From Thermomonas sp. (GTDB lineage: Bacteria; Pseudomonadota; Gammaproteobacteria; Xanthomonadales; Xanthomonadaceae), in contig NZ_JAHRWW010000033.1 of the NCBI RefSeq assembly GCF_019104945.1, positions 1 through 64,000 on the forward strand: a DNA stretch of 64,000 nt, read 5' to 3'. This document shows positions 14,541-23,246 of this stretch, piece by piece. The notes under the pieces are model-generated. The model was not told where the DNA came from and made no database searches. It worked only from the letters and a program-made list of their open reading frames with translations. Numbering within the stretch: position 1 is the stretch's first letter; every line of letters starts with the position of its first letter. A program made the position numbers and the translations under genes.

Positions 14541-15884
14541 ATGGCGAGTCTTTCCAGCACCGGCATTGGCTCAGGCCTTGATGTCAGCACAATCGTAGCC
14601 AAGTTGGTGGCCGCCGAGCGCGCCCCAACTGAAAACCGCATTACACGGCTAGAAACCACCACCAAGGCACAAATTTCGGCCTTTGGCAGTATTAAAGCAG
14701 CGCTTTCTGGCCTTGAAAGTGCGCTAAAAAAGCTGGACGGAGCAGGCAGCCTCCCCGGCCGCAAGGCCACAGTGGGCACCGACGCAGGCTTTGCCGCCAG
14801 TGTCGATACCAAAGCCGCACTGGGCATCTACTCCGTCACCGTAGATGCACTTGCCACGGCACATAAGTTGCAGTCGGCCGCAGCGGCCAAAGACACCCAA
14901 ATTGGCAATGGCACCCTCACCATTCAAGTAGGCACGGGCGATAGTTTCGATATCACCATCGAGCCGGGCAAAGGCACGCTGAACGATATTCGCAGCGCCA
15001 TCAACGCGCAAGGCGCGGGTAAAGGCGTGTCGGCCACCATCGTGCGCGGCGACGCGGGCGACGTGCTGGTGCTCTCCTCTACCAAAACTGGCAGCGAAGG
15101 TGCCATGACCATCACCTCAAGCGGTGGCGATGGCGGCCTTTCGGTGCTGAACACATCGGGTGGCACACTCACCGTGGCCGCCGCCGCGCAAGACGCGCAA
15201 GTCACCGTGGACGGCATTTCCCGCACGGTGTCTAGCAACCACATCACCGACATGATCGACGGCGTAACCTTGGACCTCACCAAAGCCAAGCCGGGTGAGT
15301 CGTTTAGCTTAGAAGTGACCTCTGACCCCAGCACCCTCAAAGCCTCAATGTTAAGTGTGGTCAGCGCTTACAACACTGCGCTAAGTGCCATTCGTACGCA
15401 AAGCGCTGCGGGTGGTGAAGGCGCTGTAGCGGGCGCACTCAGCGGCGACTCCATGACCCGCGGCATTCAGCAATCGCTGCGTAATGCTATTGGCGGAAGC
15501 TATTCAGACCTCGCCGAGATGGGCTTTAAGACCGCCGTCGATGGCTCGTTAAGCCTTGATGGGGCCAAGTTTGATGCAGCCATGGCGGCCGACCCGGGTA
15601 AGATCAAAGCGGTATTTGGTGAAGAAGGCAGCTTGGGTAAAGGCATGCGCGATATGCTGCATAATTACTTGGGCGACCAAGGCACCCTAACCGACCGCAC
15701 CAAGGGCTTGAACGACCGTCTGAAATCAGCCACCCAACAGCGCACCGATCTTGACGCCCGTATGAGCCGCGTTGAAGCGGCGTATCTGCGCCAGTTCACC
15801 GCGCTGGATACTATGATGGCCAAGATGCAAAGCACCTCCAACTACCTCGCCCAGCAATTGGGGCAGATTTCCAACTCTAAATAA
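14541..15884 (+). CDS. fliD: Flagellar filament cap protein FliD
   Basis: A full-length 447-residue FliD (HAP2), the cap that helps flagellin subunits polymerise at the filament tip. The N-terminal signature SSTGIGSGLDVSTIVAKLV and the coiled N-terminal helix are present. The C-terminal domain carries MSRVEAAYLRQFTALDTMMAKMQSTSNYL. The middle is Gly/Ala/Thr-rich, as is usual for the variable D2/D3 part. fliS follows after 9 bases and should be co-transcribed. Confidence 0.96.
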   Translation: MASLSSTGIGSGLDVSTIVAKLVAAERAPTENRITRLETTTKAQISAFGSIKAALSGLESALKKLDGAGSLPGRKATVGTDAGFAASVDTKAALGIYSVTVDALATAHKLQSAAAAKDTQIGNGTLTIQVGTGDSFDITIEPGKGTLNDIRSAINAQGAGKGVSATIVRGDAGDVLVLSSTKTGSEGAMTITSSGGDGGLSVLNTSGGTLTVAAAAQDAQVTVDGISRTVSSNHITDMIDGVTLDLTKAKPGESFSLEVTSDPSTLKASMLSVVSAYNTALSAIRTQSAAGGEGAVAGALSGDSMTRGIQQSLRNAIGGSYSDLAEMGFKTAVDGSLSLDGAKFDAAMAADPGKIKAVFGEEGSLGKGMRDMLHNYLGDQGTLTDRTKGLNDRLKSATQQRTDLDARMSRVEAAYLRQFTALDTMMAKMQSTSNYLAQQLGQISNSK

Positions 15885-15893
15885 CGGCTCGCC

Positions 15894-16283
15894 ATGAACG
15901 CACACGCCTACGCCCAGCAGTACCGCCAAACCGCCGTGAGCAGTGCTGTGCTAGACGCCAGCCCACATAAGCTGGTGGCTCTGATGTTGGCCGGTATTCG
16001 CGAACGTTTGAAACTGGCCTCGGCCTGCATTGCCCGCGAAGATTTTGCCCGCAAAGGCAAAGCCATTGGCGAAACCAACCTGCTGCTGGGGGAGTTAAAC
16101 GGCTCACTTGACCACAGCGCCGGCGGCGACATCGCCGACGGTCTTTCGGCCCTATACGACTACGCCCAGCAGCGCCTCACCGAAGCCAACCTCAATAACG
16201 ACGCCACCATTTTGGACGAAGTAGATAGCCTAGTTGCCGACATTGAAAGCGCCTGGCTGGCTATTGACCCGGATAAGCGCTAA
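15894..16283 (+). CDS. fliS: Flagellin export chaperone FliS
   Basis: The 129-residue product matches FliS, the four-helix chaperone that holds flagellin before export. It shows AYAQQYRQTAVSSAVLDASPHKLVALML at the N-terminus and SLDHSAGGDIADGLSALYDYAQQRLTEANLN, both hallmark regions. It lies between fliD and a FliT-like gene, the usual order. Confidence 0.96.
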   Translation: MNAHAYAQQYRQTAVSSAVLDASPHKLVALMLAGIRERLKLASACIAREDFARKGKAIGETNLLLGELNGSLDHSAGGDIADGLSALYDYAQQRLTEANLNNDATILDEVDSLVADIESAWLAIDPDKR

Positions 16284-16292
16284 AAGGCAGGT

Positions 16293-16604
16293 ATGGCCGA
16301 CTACACCCCCGGAACACCCCCGCCACTACCCGCTGAGGCGGTGCGCAAGGCGCTTGGGGAAGGCAATTTGGATGCAGCGGAAGCCTATTTAGATGCCCAC
16401 GACCGCGCTGTGCGCCAGCTATTGCCCCCCGATGAAGCGGCCACGCTGGATGCGCGGCAGCGCCAGGCATGGCTGAACTTGATTGAAGAACAGCAGGCAC
16501 TTTACGCCGAACTGGGCCAGCTACGTGACCACACTGCCGACCAATTACAGCAGCTGCAGCGCCACCAACGTGGTGCCAGCGCGTATTTGCAGGCCATGGA
16601 ATGA
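16293..16604 (+). CDS. FliT-like small flagellar chaperone
   Basis: A 103-residue, highly helical, glutamine- and leucine-rich protein (LNLIEEQQALYAELGQLR, DHTADQLQQLQRHQRG) encoded directly after fliS. In the fliDST order this slot belongs to FliT, the chaperone of FliD, and size and helix content fit. Similarity to FliT itself is weak, so the call rests largely on position. Its stop overlaps the start of the PilZ-like gene (ATGA at 16601-16604). Confidence 0.6.
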   Translation: MADYTPGTPPPLPAEAVRKALGEGNLDAAEAYLDAHDRAVRQLLPPDEAATLDARQRQAWLNLIEEQQALYAELGQLRDHTADQLQQLQRHQRGASAYLQAME

Positions 16605-17161
16605 ACGCCGATAGCGCCAATACTGCGCTGTTTGGCAATGCGCTGACATGCGAAGACAGCCAGCGTGCCAGTTTTTACACAGAAACCCTAACGCCCGCAC
16701 AAGCGCAGCGTGTTTGCGCCCGCACCGAAACCAGCCTGCGCGCCATTGCCACCATTGAAGACAGCACGTCTGAAGACGATGAAGGTAAGCAGTCTTTAGC
16801 ACTACGCCGCATTGAAGCCCGGCTGGAACTGCTCACAGCGATGGTGGCCAAACTTGCCCACCCCACCGCCGAGCCGGAGCCTACTCCGTTGCAACTACGC
16901 TGGTCAGCGCTTGGAGCGCGGTTTATTGCTGAAACGGCGGCAGAGGAAGGGCAAGCCGGGATCTTCCGCACCCGCATTGTGCCGTGGCTGCCTGAGCCGC
17001 TGGAAATCCCGGCATCGGTGCTGGCCTGCCAACCCGTTAGTGGCGGGTATCAGCTGTGGCTGCGCTTTACGCCCCTTACCGAGGGGCTAACCTCTGCGCT
17101 AGAGCGCCACTTATTTCGCCTGCACCGCCGCGCCATCGCGGAGCGGCGGCAGCAGGTTTGA
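16601..17161 (+). CDS. PilZ-like domain protein at the end of the fliDST operon
   Basis: The 186-residue product has an N-terminal helical segment containing LALRRIEARLELLTAMVAKL. Its C-terminal beta-rich part (PLQLRWSALGARFIAE, then FRTRIVPWLPEPLEIPASV, then YQLWLRFTPLTEGLTSALERHLFRLHRR) fits PilZ-like proteins found behind fliS in xanthomonads. The classical RxxxR and DxSxxG cyclic-di-GMP motifs are not apparent, so nucleotide binding is doubtful. It would be translated together with the FliT-like gene and may couple signalling to filament assembly. It converges on secF with 7 bases between. Confidence 0.6.
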   Translation: MNADSANTALFGNALTCEDSQRASFYTETLTPAQAQRVCARTETSLRAIATIEDSTSEDDEGKQSLALRRIEARLELLTAMVAKLAHPTAEPEPTPLQLRWSALGARFIAETAAEEGQAGIFRTRIVPWLPEPLEIPASVLACQPVSGGYQLWLRFTPLTEGLTSALERHLFRLHRRAIAERRQQV

Positions 17162-17168
17162 CGGCCGC

Positions 17169-18131
17169 TTACGGGCGGCGCGCCAGTGCTTCGGTGTCTT
17201 TTGCTTTTGGCATCAGGTCTTGCTTGTCCACCGTCAGCGGCCCAATGGTGAGCAGCGCGCCGGAGATGAAGATCGACGACAGGGTGCCGATTACGATACC
17301 AATCATCTGCGATTCGGCCATACCGCGCAGCGAATCGCCGCCGTACATATACAGCGCCAGTGCCGTGAGGAAGGCCACAAAGGAGGTAATTACGGTACGC
17401 GATAGGGTTTGGTTCACCGAGCTATTGAGAATTTCGGTGGGCGTTGCGCGCATGCTGCGGAAGTTTTCACGCACGCGGTCGAACACCACGATGGTGTCGT
17501 TGATGGAGAAGCCCATCACCGAGAGGATACCGGCCAGCACGTTGAGGTCGAACTCGTGCCCGGACACCGCAAACCAGCCTGCGCACACCACGACGTCGTG
17601 CAAGGTACCGATAATCGCAGCAATTGCGAACTTCTTCTCAAAGCGCATCGAGATATAGAGCAAAAAGCCCAGCATCACGAAGATCACCGCGTATAGGCCG
17701 TTCAGGGCAAGGTCTTTACCTACCTGCGCGCTGATCACCGAACTGCTGCGCTTGGTTGCCGGATTGTTCTCAAGCGATGCGGCCTTGGCTACGGCGTCGC
17801 CAATGCTGCTGGCTTTGCTAGCGCCACCTTCCTGCGTGCCTTCGGCCTGCAGGCGCACCAAGAGATCGTTGCCGCTGCCGAAGTTCTGCACCTGTGCGCC
17901 GTTGAAACCGGCGGCATCAAGCTGGTCGCGCACTTTATCCACGTCGGGCGCTTTGTCGTAACGCAGCTCAACGCCAATACCGCCGGTAAAGTCCAGCGCA
18001 AAGTTGAATCCGCGTGTGGCCATGGCCCCTACAGCCACCACCACCAGCAACAGGGCGATGGAAAGTGAGACCCAGCGCATCCGCATAAAGTCGATGCGGC
18101 TGTCATACGGGAACACATTAAAAGGTTTCAT
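17169..18131 (-). CDS. secF: Protein translocase subunit SecF
   Basis: The 320-residue product is a typical SecF. It has an N-terminal membrane segment (SIALLLVVVAVGAMATRGFNFALDFTGGIGVELRY), a periplasmic domain, then five membrane segments with VLAGILSVMGFSINDTIVVFDRVRENFR. With SecD it pulls preproteins out of SecYEG on the periplasmic side using the proton-motive force. It starts 12 bases after the secD stop. Confidence 0.98.
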   Translation of the reverse strand: MKPFNVFPYDSRIDFMRMRWVSLSIALLLVVVAVGAMATRGFNFALDFTGGIGVELRYDKAPDVDKVRDQLDAAGFNGAQVQNFGSGNDLLVRLQAEGTQEGGASKASSIGDAVAKAASLENNPATKRSSSVISAQVGKDLALNGLYAVIFVMLGFLLYISMRFEKKFAIAAIIGTLHDVVVCAGWFAVSGHEFDLNVLAGILSVMGFSINDTIVVFDRVRENFRSMRATPTEILNSSVNQTLSRTVITSFVAFLTALALYMYGGDSLRGMAESQMIGIVIGTLSSIFISGALLTIGPLTVDKQDLMPKAKDTEALARRP

Positions 18132-18143
18132 TGAGCGTGCTCC

Positions 18144-20012
18144 TTAAATCGCAACCGACTTGATCTTGCGCTTGCCGCCGTAGATCAAGGTGGCGATACC
18201 GCGCGAAACCGACACGGCGGTATAGGCCGAGGTGATGATGCCAAGCATGGTGGTCATGCCGAAGCCCTTCAGCGGGCCGCTGCCGAAGGCAAACATGGCA
18301 AGACCGGCGAGGAAGGCGGTGACGTTGGCGTCCAAAATGGTGCCGGAAGCGCGCTCATAACCTTCTGCGATGGCTTTCTGTGGAGGCAGACCAATACGCA
18401 GTTCTTCACGAATACGCTCGTTGATCAGCACGTTGGCGTCCACCGACATACCCACGGTGAGTGCGATACCAGCAAGCCCTGGCAAACTCATGGTGGCCCC
18501 GATTACCGACATCAGCGCAAACACCATCAACAGGTTGATCAGCAGCGCAAGGCAGGTGATCAGGCCGAATACGCGGTAATAGACAAGGAAGAAGATCAGC
18601 GCAAAACCGAACGAGAAGACGACTGCCTTCAAACCACGGTCAATATTTTCTTTACCAAGGCTTGGGCCGATGGTGCGTTCGTCCACGAAATCCATCGGTG
18701 CGGCCAGCGAACCAGCACGCAGCAACAGCGCAAGGTCGGCGGCTTCCTTCATGCTCTCAAGGCCGGTGGTTTGGAACTCTTTACCCAGCGTGCCTTGGAT
18801 GGTGGCAACGGAAATCACCTGCTCGTTGATGCGGGTGGTGTGTACTTCCTTACCATCAACGATTTTGACCTCAGGAATGCGCTCGATATACACCACGGCC
18901 ATTGGCTTACCCACGTGGGCGCTGGAGTAGTCGAACATGCGCTGCCCGCCGATGGCGTTCAAACGCACACGCACCGCCGGGGTACCAGACTGCGAATCAA
19001 AGAATGACGAGGCCGTTTGCAGCTGATCGCCCGAGGTGATCACGCGCTTATTCAGCAGCACCGGCAGCGGCTTACCGTCGGGGCCAATTTCTTTACGGTT
19101 ATAGATGCGCGCTTCCGGCGGTACATTGCCGGTATCGCGCGCTTCAATCGCGTTGCCGTCCACTACACCGCGATATTCTAGTGTGGCAGTGGCACCCAAG
19201 ATGCGCTTGGCCTGCGCGGTATCTTGCACACCCGGCAGCTGCACCGCCACGCGGTCGGCACCTTGGCGCTGGATGATCGGTTCAGCCACACCCAGTTCGT
19301 TGATACGGTTGCTGAGGGTGCCGATGTTTTGCTGTACGGCATCGCTCAAAATTTTATCGAGCTCGGCTTCGGGAATACGCACGCTGAGCGTTTGCCCTTC
19401 CGTATCCAGCTGATAGGTGGGCATGTCGCGCACGATCAAGCGCTGCGCCGCAGCCATGTCTTGCCCGGCACCAAGTTTGGCAACCACGGCGCCGCCTGCG
19501 GTGGGTTCCACCGAGATATAGCGAATGCGGTTATCCCGCAGCAGGCCACGGATATCTTCCGCTGTGGCTTCAAAACGCTTGTTCAGCGCTGCTTGCTTAT
19601 CCACCTGCATCAAGAAATACACGCCGCCGCGCAGGTCAAGGCCAAGGAACATCGGCTTTGCGCCAATGCGCTGCATCCATGCGGGAACGGTAGAGGCTTG
19701 GTTCAGCGCCACCACGTAGCCGCTGCCCAGCTCATCACGCACCAGCTCGGCCGCGCGCGACTGGTCGTCATCGCTATGCGTGCGCACCAGCAAGTTGCCG
19801 TCTTTGTCGATCTCCGTGCCAATCACCGGCAGTGAGGCTTTTTTCAGCATGGCATCAACGCGTGAGCGCAGCGCCTCATCGACCTTGGAGCCGCGATTTG
19901 CGGTGATCTGCACAGCCGGGTCCTGCGGGAACGCATTCGGCACTGCGTACAGCACGCTAAGCGCTAGCGTGAGCACAATCAGCAGATATTTTAGGCGGGA
20001 ATATTCAAGCAT
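18144..20012 (-). CDS. secD: Protein translocase subunit SecD
   Basis: I take the ATG at 20012 (MLEYSRLKYLLIVLTLALSVL), preceded by GGGGGA, rather than a GTG 15 bases upstream. The 622-residue product has the first membrane segment, a large periplasmic region with AQPMFLGLDLRGG-like GLDLRGGVYFLMQVD, and the C-terminal RND-type membrane domain with GMSVDANVLINERIREEL. SecD acts with SecF and YajC. The order queA-tgt-yajC-secD-secF is a classic conserved block. Confidence 0.98.
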   Translation of the reverse strand: MLEYSRLKYLLIVLTLALSVLYAVPNAFPQDPAVQITANRGSKVDEALRSRVDAMLKKASLPVIGTEIDKDGNLLVRTHSDDDQSRAAELVRDELGSGYVVALNQASTVPAWMQRIGAKPMFLGLDLRGGVYFLMQVDKQAALNKRFEATAEDIRGLLRDNRIRYISVEPTAGGAVVAKLGAGQDMAAAQRLIVRDMPTYQLDTEGQTLSVRIPEAELDKILSDAVQQNIGTLSNRINELGVAEPIIQRQGADRVAVQLPGVQDTAQAKRILGATATLEYRGVVDGNAIEARDTGNVPPEARIYNRKEIGPDGKPLPVLLNKRVITSGDQLQTASSFFDSQSGTPAVRVRLNAIGGQRMFDYSSAHVGKPMAVVYIERIPEVKIVDGKEVHTTRINEQVISVATIQGTLGKEFQTTGLESMKEAADLALLLRAGSLAAPMDFVDERTIGPSLGKENIDRGLKAVVFSFGFALIFFLVYYRVFGLITCLALLINLLMVFALMSVIGATMSLPGLAGIALTVGMSVDANVLINERIREELRIGLPPQKAIAEGYERASGTILDANVTAFLAGLAMFAFGSGPLKGFGMTTMLGIITSAYTAVSVSRGIATLIYGGKRKIKSVAI

Positions 20013-20064
20013 TGCAGTCCCCCGCACGCGCCGTTAGGGGCGCGTGCTTCTTGCAGTAAAGAAA

Positions 20065-20406
20065 TCAGATCGACTTCAGCGTGCCCTTCGGCAGAACGCT
20101 GGAGATGGCACCTTTTTGTACGCGCAGCTGCACGCCACTGGCCACTTCGACGGTGATAAAGCCATCGCTCAGACCTACGACGGTGCCAGCAATACCGCCA
20201 CTGGTGATCACTTCGTCACCCTTGCCGAGCTTTTCCAGCATGGCGCGGTGTTCTTTCTGACGCTTCATCTGCGGGCGGATCATCAGGAAATACATGACCG
20301 CAATCAGGATGATCGGGAACAGCAGGGTGGACATCATGCCGCCCGGCTGTGCCGGTGCAGTGGCTTGGGCATGGGCGACGGGAATCAAAAAATCAATCGG
20401 GTTCAT
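20065..20406 (-). CDS. yajC: Preprotein translocase accessory subunit YajC
   Basis: From the ATG at 20406 the product is 113 residues. It has one membrane segment (MMSTLLFPIILIAVMYFLMI), then RPQMKRQKEHRAMLEKLGKGDEVITSGGIAG, the family signature. The stretch before the membrane segment is Ala/Gln/Pro-rich. YajC associates with SecDF in the inner membrane. It sits between tgt and secD. Confidence 0.96.
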   Translation of the reverse strand: MNPIDFLIPVAHAQATAPAQPGGMMSTLLFPIILIAVMYFLMIRPQMKRQKEHRAMLEKLGKGDEVITSGGIAGTVVGLSDGFITVEVASGVQLRVQKGAISSVLPKGTLKSI

Positions 20407-20501
20407 TCGGAATCCGTAAGCAAGTAAAAACAAAAGGGTTGGCGAAAGGCCAGCCGAGGATTATGCCACGGCCAAGCCCCTTCCCGCACCGACAAGGCAA
20501 A

Positions 20502-21623
20502 TCAGCGGCGCGAAGCGTAAAAAGACTCGCGGAATGCGGCAAAAGTTCCCATCTCGATCGCCTGCCGCATTTGCGCCATCAAACGCTGGTAGTAGCGCAG
20601 GTTGTGCAAGGTGCCCAGCATGGGCGCCAGCATTTCGTTGCAACGATCCAAATGACGCAGGTAGCCACGGCTGAAACCTCCGGCGCAGGCCACACAATCG
20701 CAGCCATCTTCAATGGGACGCAGGTCGTGTTCGTACTGCGCGTTGCGCACGCGTATAACGCCTGTGGAAGTGAAATAGTGACCGTTGCGGGCATTGCGGG
20801 TGGGCATCACGCAGTCGAACATATCCACCCCACGCGCCACCGCTTCCACCAAGTCTTCGGGCCGCCCCACGCCCATCAGATAGCGCGGGTGATCTTCTGG
20901 CAACTGCGGTGCGGTGTGGTCCAGCATGGCGTTGCGCTCGTCTTCGGTTTCGCCCACCGCCAAGCCGCCAATGGCGTAGCCGTCAAAACCAATTTGCTTC
21001 AAGCCTTCTGCCGATTGGGTGCGCAGGTCGTGGTGCACGCCGCCCTGCACAATACCAAACAGCGCCGCGTCGTTGCCTTCATGGGCTTTCTTGGAGCGTT
21101 CGGCCCAGCGCAGCGAGAGCTGCATGGATTTATCAATAATGCGTTTATCGGCAGGCTTACCGTCGATATTCACCGGCGGGCATTCATCGAAAATCATCAC
21201 AATATCGCTGCCCAGCACTTTTTGGATGTGCATGGATTCTTCTGGCCCCAGAAACACCTTGCGACCATCGGTGGGCGCAGCGAAGGTCACGCCCGCTTCG
21301 GTAATTTTGCGGCGGTGGGCCAGCGAGAACACTTGGAAGCCGCCGGAGTCGGTGAGAATTGGCCCATCCCAGCGGCCAAACCCATGCAGACCGCCGTGGG
21401 CTTCGATCACTTCCAGCCCCGGGCGCAGAAACAGGTGGAAGGTATTGCCAAGAATAATCTGCGCGCCAAGGTCTTTGATCTGCTGCGGCAGCACGCCCTT
21501 CACCGAGCCATAGGTACCCACCGGCATAAACGTGGGGGTTTCGATGCTGCCACGCGGGAAGGTAATGCGGCCACGGCGCGCTGCACCGTCGGTCTTCAAT
21601 AGGTCAAAGTGCATCCGGCTCAT
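20502..21623 (-). CDS. tgt: Queuine tRNA-ribosyltransferase (TGT)
   Basis: A full-length 373-residue TGT, which exchanges guanine-34 for preQ1 in tRNAs with GUN anticodons. Visible elements are the active-site [10 protein letters not shown], the [12 protein letters not shown] loop, [11 protein letters not shown], and the C-terminal zinc site [18 protein letters not shown]. The start overlaps the stop of queA by four bases (ATGA), so the two consecutive queuosine enzymes are probably translationally coupled. Confidence 0.98.
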   Translation of the reverse strand: MSRMHFDLLKTDGAARRGRITFPRGSIETPTFMPVGTYGSVKGVLPQQIKDLGAQIILGNTFHLFLRPGLEVIEAHGGLHGFGRWDGPILTDSGGFQVFSLAHRRKITEAGVTFAAPTDGRKVFLGPEESMHIQKVLGSDIVMIFDECPPVNIDGKPADKRIIDKSMQLSLRWAERSKKAHEGNDAALFGIVQGGVHHDLRTQSAEGLKQIGFDGYAIGGLAVGETEDERNAMLDHTAPQLPEDHPRYLMGVGRPEDLVEAVARGVDMFDCVMPTRNARNGHYFTSTGVIRVRNAQYEHDLRPIEDGCDCVACAGGFSRGYLRHLDRCNEMLAPMLGTLHNLRYYQRLMAQMRQAIEMGTFAAFRESFYASRR

Positions 21624-22666
21624 TGGGAACTCTCGGGAAAAAGCAGCATGGCGTCGCCATAACTAAAGAAACGATAACGCTCGCGTACTGCGTGCTTATA
21701 AGCCGCAAACATGCGCTCTTTCCCAGCAAACGCCGATACCAGCATGAGCAGTGTGGATTCGGGCAGGTGGAAGTTGGTCATCAGCGCGTCGATGCTGCGA
21801 ATTGTGTAGCCGGGGAAGATAAAGATCGACGTATCGCCTGCGAATGGCTGCAGCTCACCATCCACCAGAGCGCTTTCTAGGGCGCGCACCACGGTGGTAC
21901 CCACGGCGATTACGCGGCCACCGTTCGCACGGGTGTGGCGCACCTTGGCCACCAATTCGGCGCCGACATTGATCCATTCGCTGTGCATGTGATGGTTATG
22001 AACATCGTCCACCCGCACCGGCTGAAACGTACCTGCGCCAACGTGCAAGGTGACGTGGCCAAACTCCACGCCATGTGAGCGCAGGGCTTCCAGTAGCGCC
22101 TCATCAAAATGCAAGCCCGCGGTAGGCGCCGCCACTGCGCCTACTTCCCGCGCAAAGACGGTTTGGTAGCGCTCGGCGTCGGCGGCATCGGGGCGGCGTT
22201 CGATATATGGCGGCAACGGCAATTGCCCGGCGTGTTGCAACCAGTCTTCCAGCGCACCATCCACGTGAAAGTGCAGGCGCCAAAAACCACCTTCCTCGCG
22301 TGCCAGCACTTCGGCCTCGCCACCTGCATCCAGCGCAATGCGGCTGCCGAGCTGCGGCGCTTTACTCACGCCAATCTGCGCGCGCGCTTCGTTATTTGGC
22401 AGTAGGCGCTCGATCAAAATCTCCACACGCCCGCCGGTTTGTTTTGCACCGAACAGGCGCGCCGGGATCACGCGGGTGTCGTTGAAGATCAGCAAATCGC
22501 CCGCGCGTAGCAGCGAAGGAAGGTCACGCACGTGCAGGTCTTGCAGGGGAGTATCGCCAGCGGGGACATGCAGCAAACGGCTGGCCGAACGCTGGGCCAG
22601 CGGCGCCTGCGCAATCAGTTCATGCGGCAGGTCGTAGTGGAAATCAGAGGTTTTCAAAGGTGTCAT
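21620..22666 (-). CDS. queA: S-adenosylmethionine:tRNA ribosyltransferase-isomerase QueA
   Basis: The real start is the ATG at 22666 ([20 protein letters not shown]). An in-frame extension beyond it has non-coding character. The 348-residue protein shows family motifs [36 protein letters not shown] and the C-terminal [17 protein letters not shown]. QueA transfers the ribosyl part of SAM onto preQ1-34 to form epoxyqueuosine, after TGT has acted. It leads the queA-tgt-yajC-secDF block. Confidence 0.98.
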   Translation of the reverse strand: MTPLKTSDFHYDLPHELIAQAPLAQRSASRLLHVPAGDTPLQDLHVRDLPSLLRAGDLLIFNDTRVIPARLFGAKQTGGRVEILIERLLPNNEARAQIGVSKAPQLGSRIALDAGGEAEVLAREEGGFWRLHFHVDGALEDWLQHAGQLPLPPYIERRPDAADAERYQTVFAREVGAVAAPTAGLHFDEALLEALRSHGVEFGHVTLHVGAGTFQPVRVDDVHNHHMHSEWINVGAELVAKVRHTRANGGRVIAVGTTVVRALESALVDGELQPFAGDTSIFIFPGYTIRSIDALMTNFHLPESTLLMLVSAFAGKERMFAAYKHAVRERYRFFSYGDAMLLFPESSQ

Positions 22667-22700
22667 CAACGCGAAAGCAACCGCGTATTGTACGGCGTGT

Positions 22701-23132
22701 TTAGCGTTCGAACTTAGTGGATAGGATGATCGAGGTATTGGTGCGCTCCACCCCGTCGATAATGCCGATGCGATCGGTAAGCACGTCCATCTCGCCCACT
22801 GTAGCCGTGACCGCCTGCGCGATGAGATCGTGACCGCCGCTAATGGAATACAGCACACGCACCTCGTGCATGCCTTGCAGGGCTTTGACCACGGCATTCA
22901 TTTGCTTGGGGCGCAGGGTAATCATGATGTGGGCGCGAATGCGGCTGCGCTCTAGTTCATCATCCACGCGCACCGTATAACCGCGAATCACCCCCTGTTC
23001 TTCAAGCCGGGCAATCCGGTTTTGCACGGTGGTGCGCGATAGCCCCAAACGGCGGGCGATATCGGCGGTGGCGGCGCGGGCATCCTCACGCAGGAGGGAC
23101 AGGAGTTGTTCGTCGGCAGGAGATATTCGCAT
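22701..23132 (-). CDS. Lrp/AsnC-family transcriptional regulator
   Basis: From the ATG at 23132 (MRISPADEQLLSLLREDARA) the product is 143 residues, normal for the family; an ATG at 23153 is also possible. It has the N-terminal helix-turn-helix (IARRLGLSRTTVQNRIARLEEQGVIRGY) and the C-terminal ligand-binding RAM domain (ALQGMHEVRVLYSISGGHDLI). Such regulators usually sense an amino acid and control a neighbouring gene. It diverges from a class III aminotransferase across 114 bases that contain a short inverted repeat, so that enzyme is the likely target. Confidence 0.92.
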   Translation of the reverse strand: MRISPADEQLLSLLREDARAATADIARRLGLSRTTVQNRIARLEEQGVIRGYTVRVDDELERSRIRAHIMITLRPKQMNAVVKALQGMHEVRVLYSISGGHDLIAQAVTATVGEMDVLTDRIGIIDGVERTNTSIILSTKFER

Positions 23133-23198
23133 ATCGACAAATAATAGCGTCATTTCGCCCAAACCGCTCGTCGTTCAAGTCGAATCCACCCTACCGAA

Positions 23199-23215
23199 TG
23201 ACGGTGAACCCGTCA
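23199..23215. promoter_or_regulatory. Inverted repeat, possible AsnC-family operator
   Basis: TGACGG (23199-23204) and CCGTCA (23210-23215) are exact inverted copies separated by five bases. They overlap a CATAAT at 23214-23219 that could be the -10 of the aminotransferase promoter. The site lies between the divergent regulator and aminotransferase genes. Short repeats of this size can arise by chance. Confidence 0.35.
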
Positions 23216-23246
23216 TAATAGGAGGTATTGACGGGAGACTTACACC

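Noticed and set aside
22667-22897. N-terminal extension of QueA.
   Set aside because: The extra 77 residues are cysteine- and arginine-rich with no family similarity, and cover the end of the AsnC regulator gene; the ATG at 22666 aligns with the family start.
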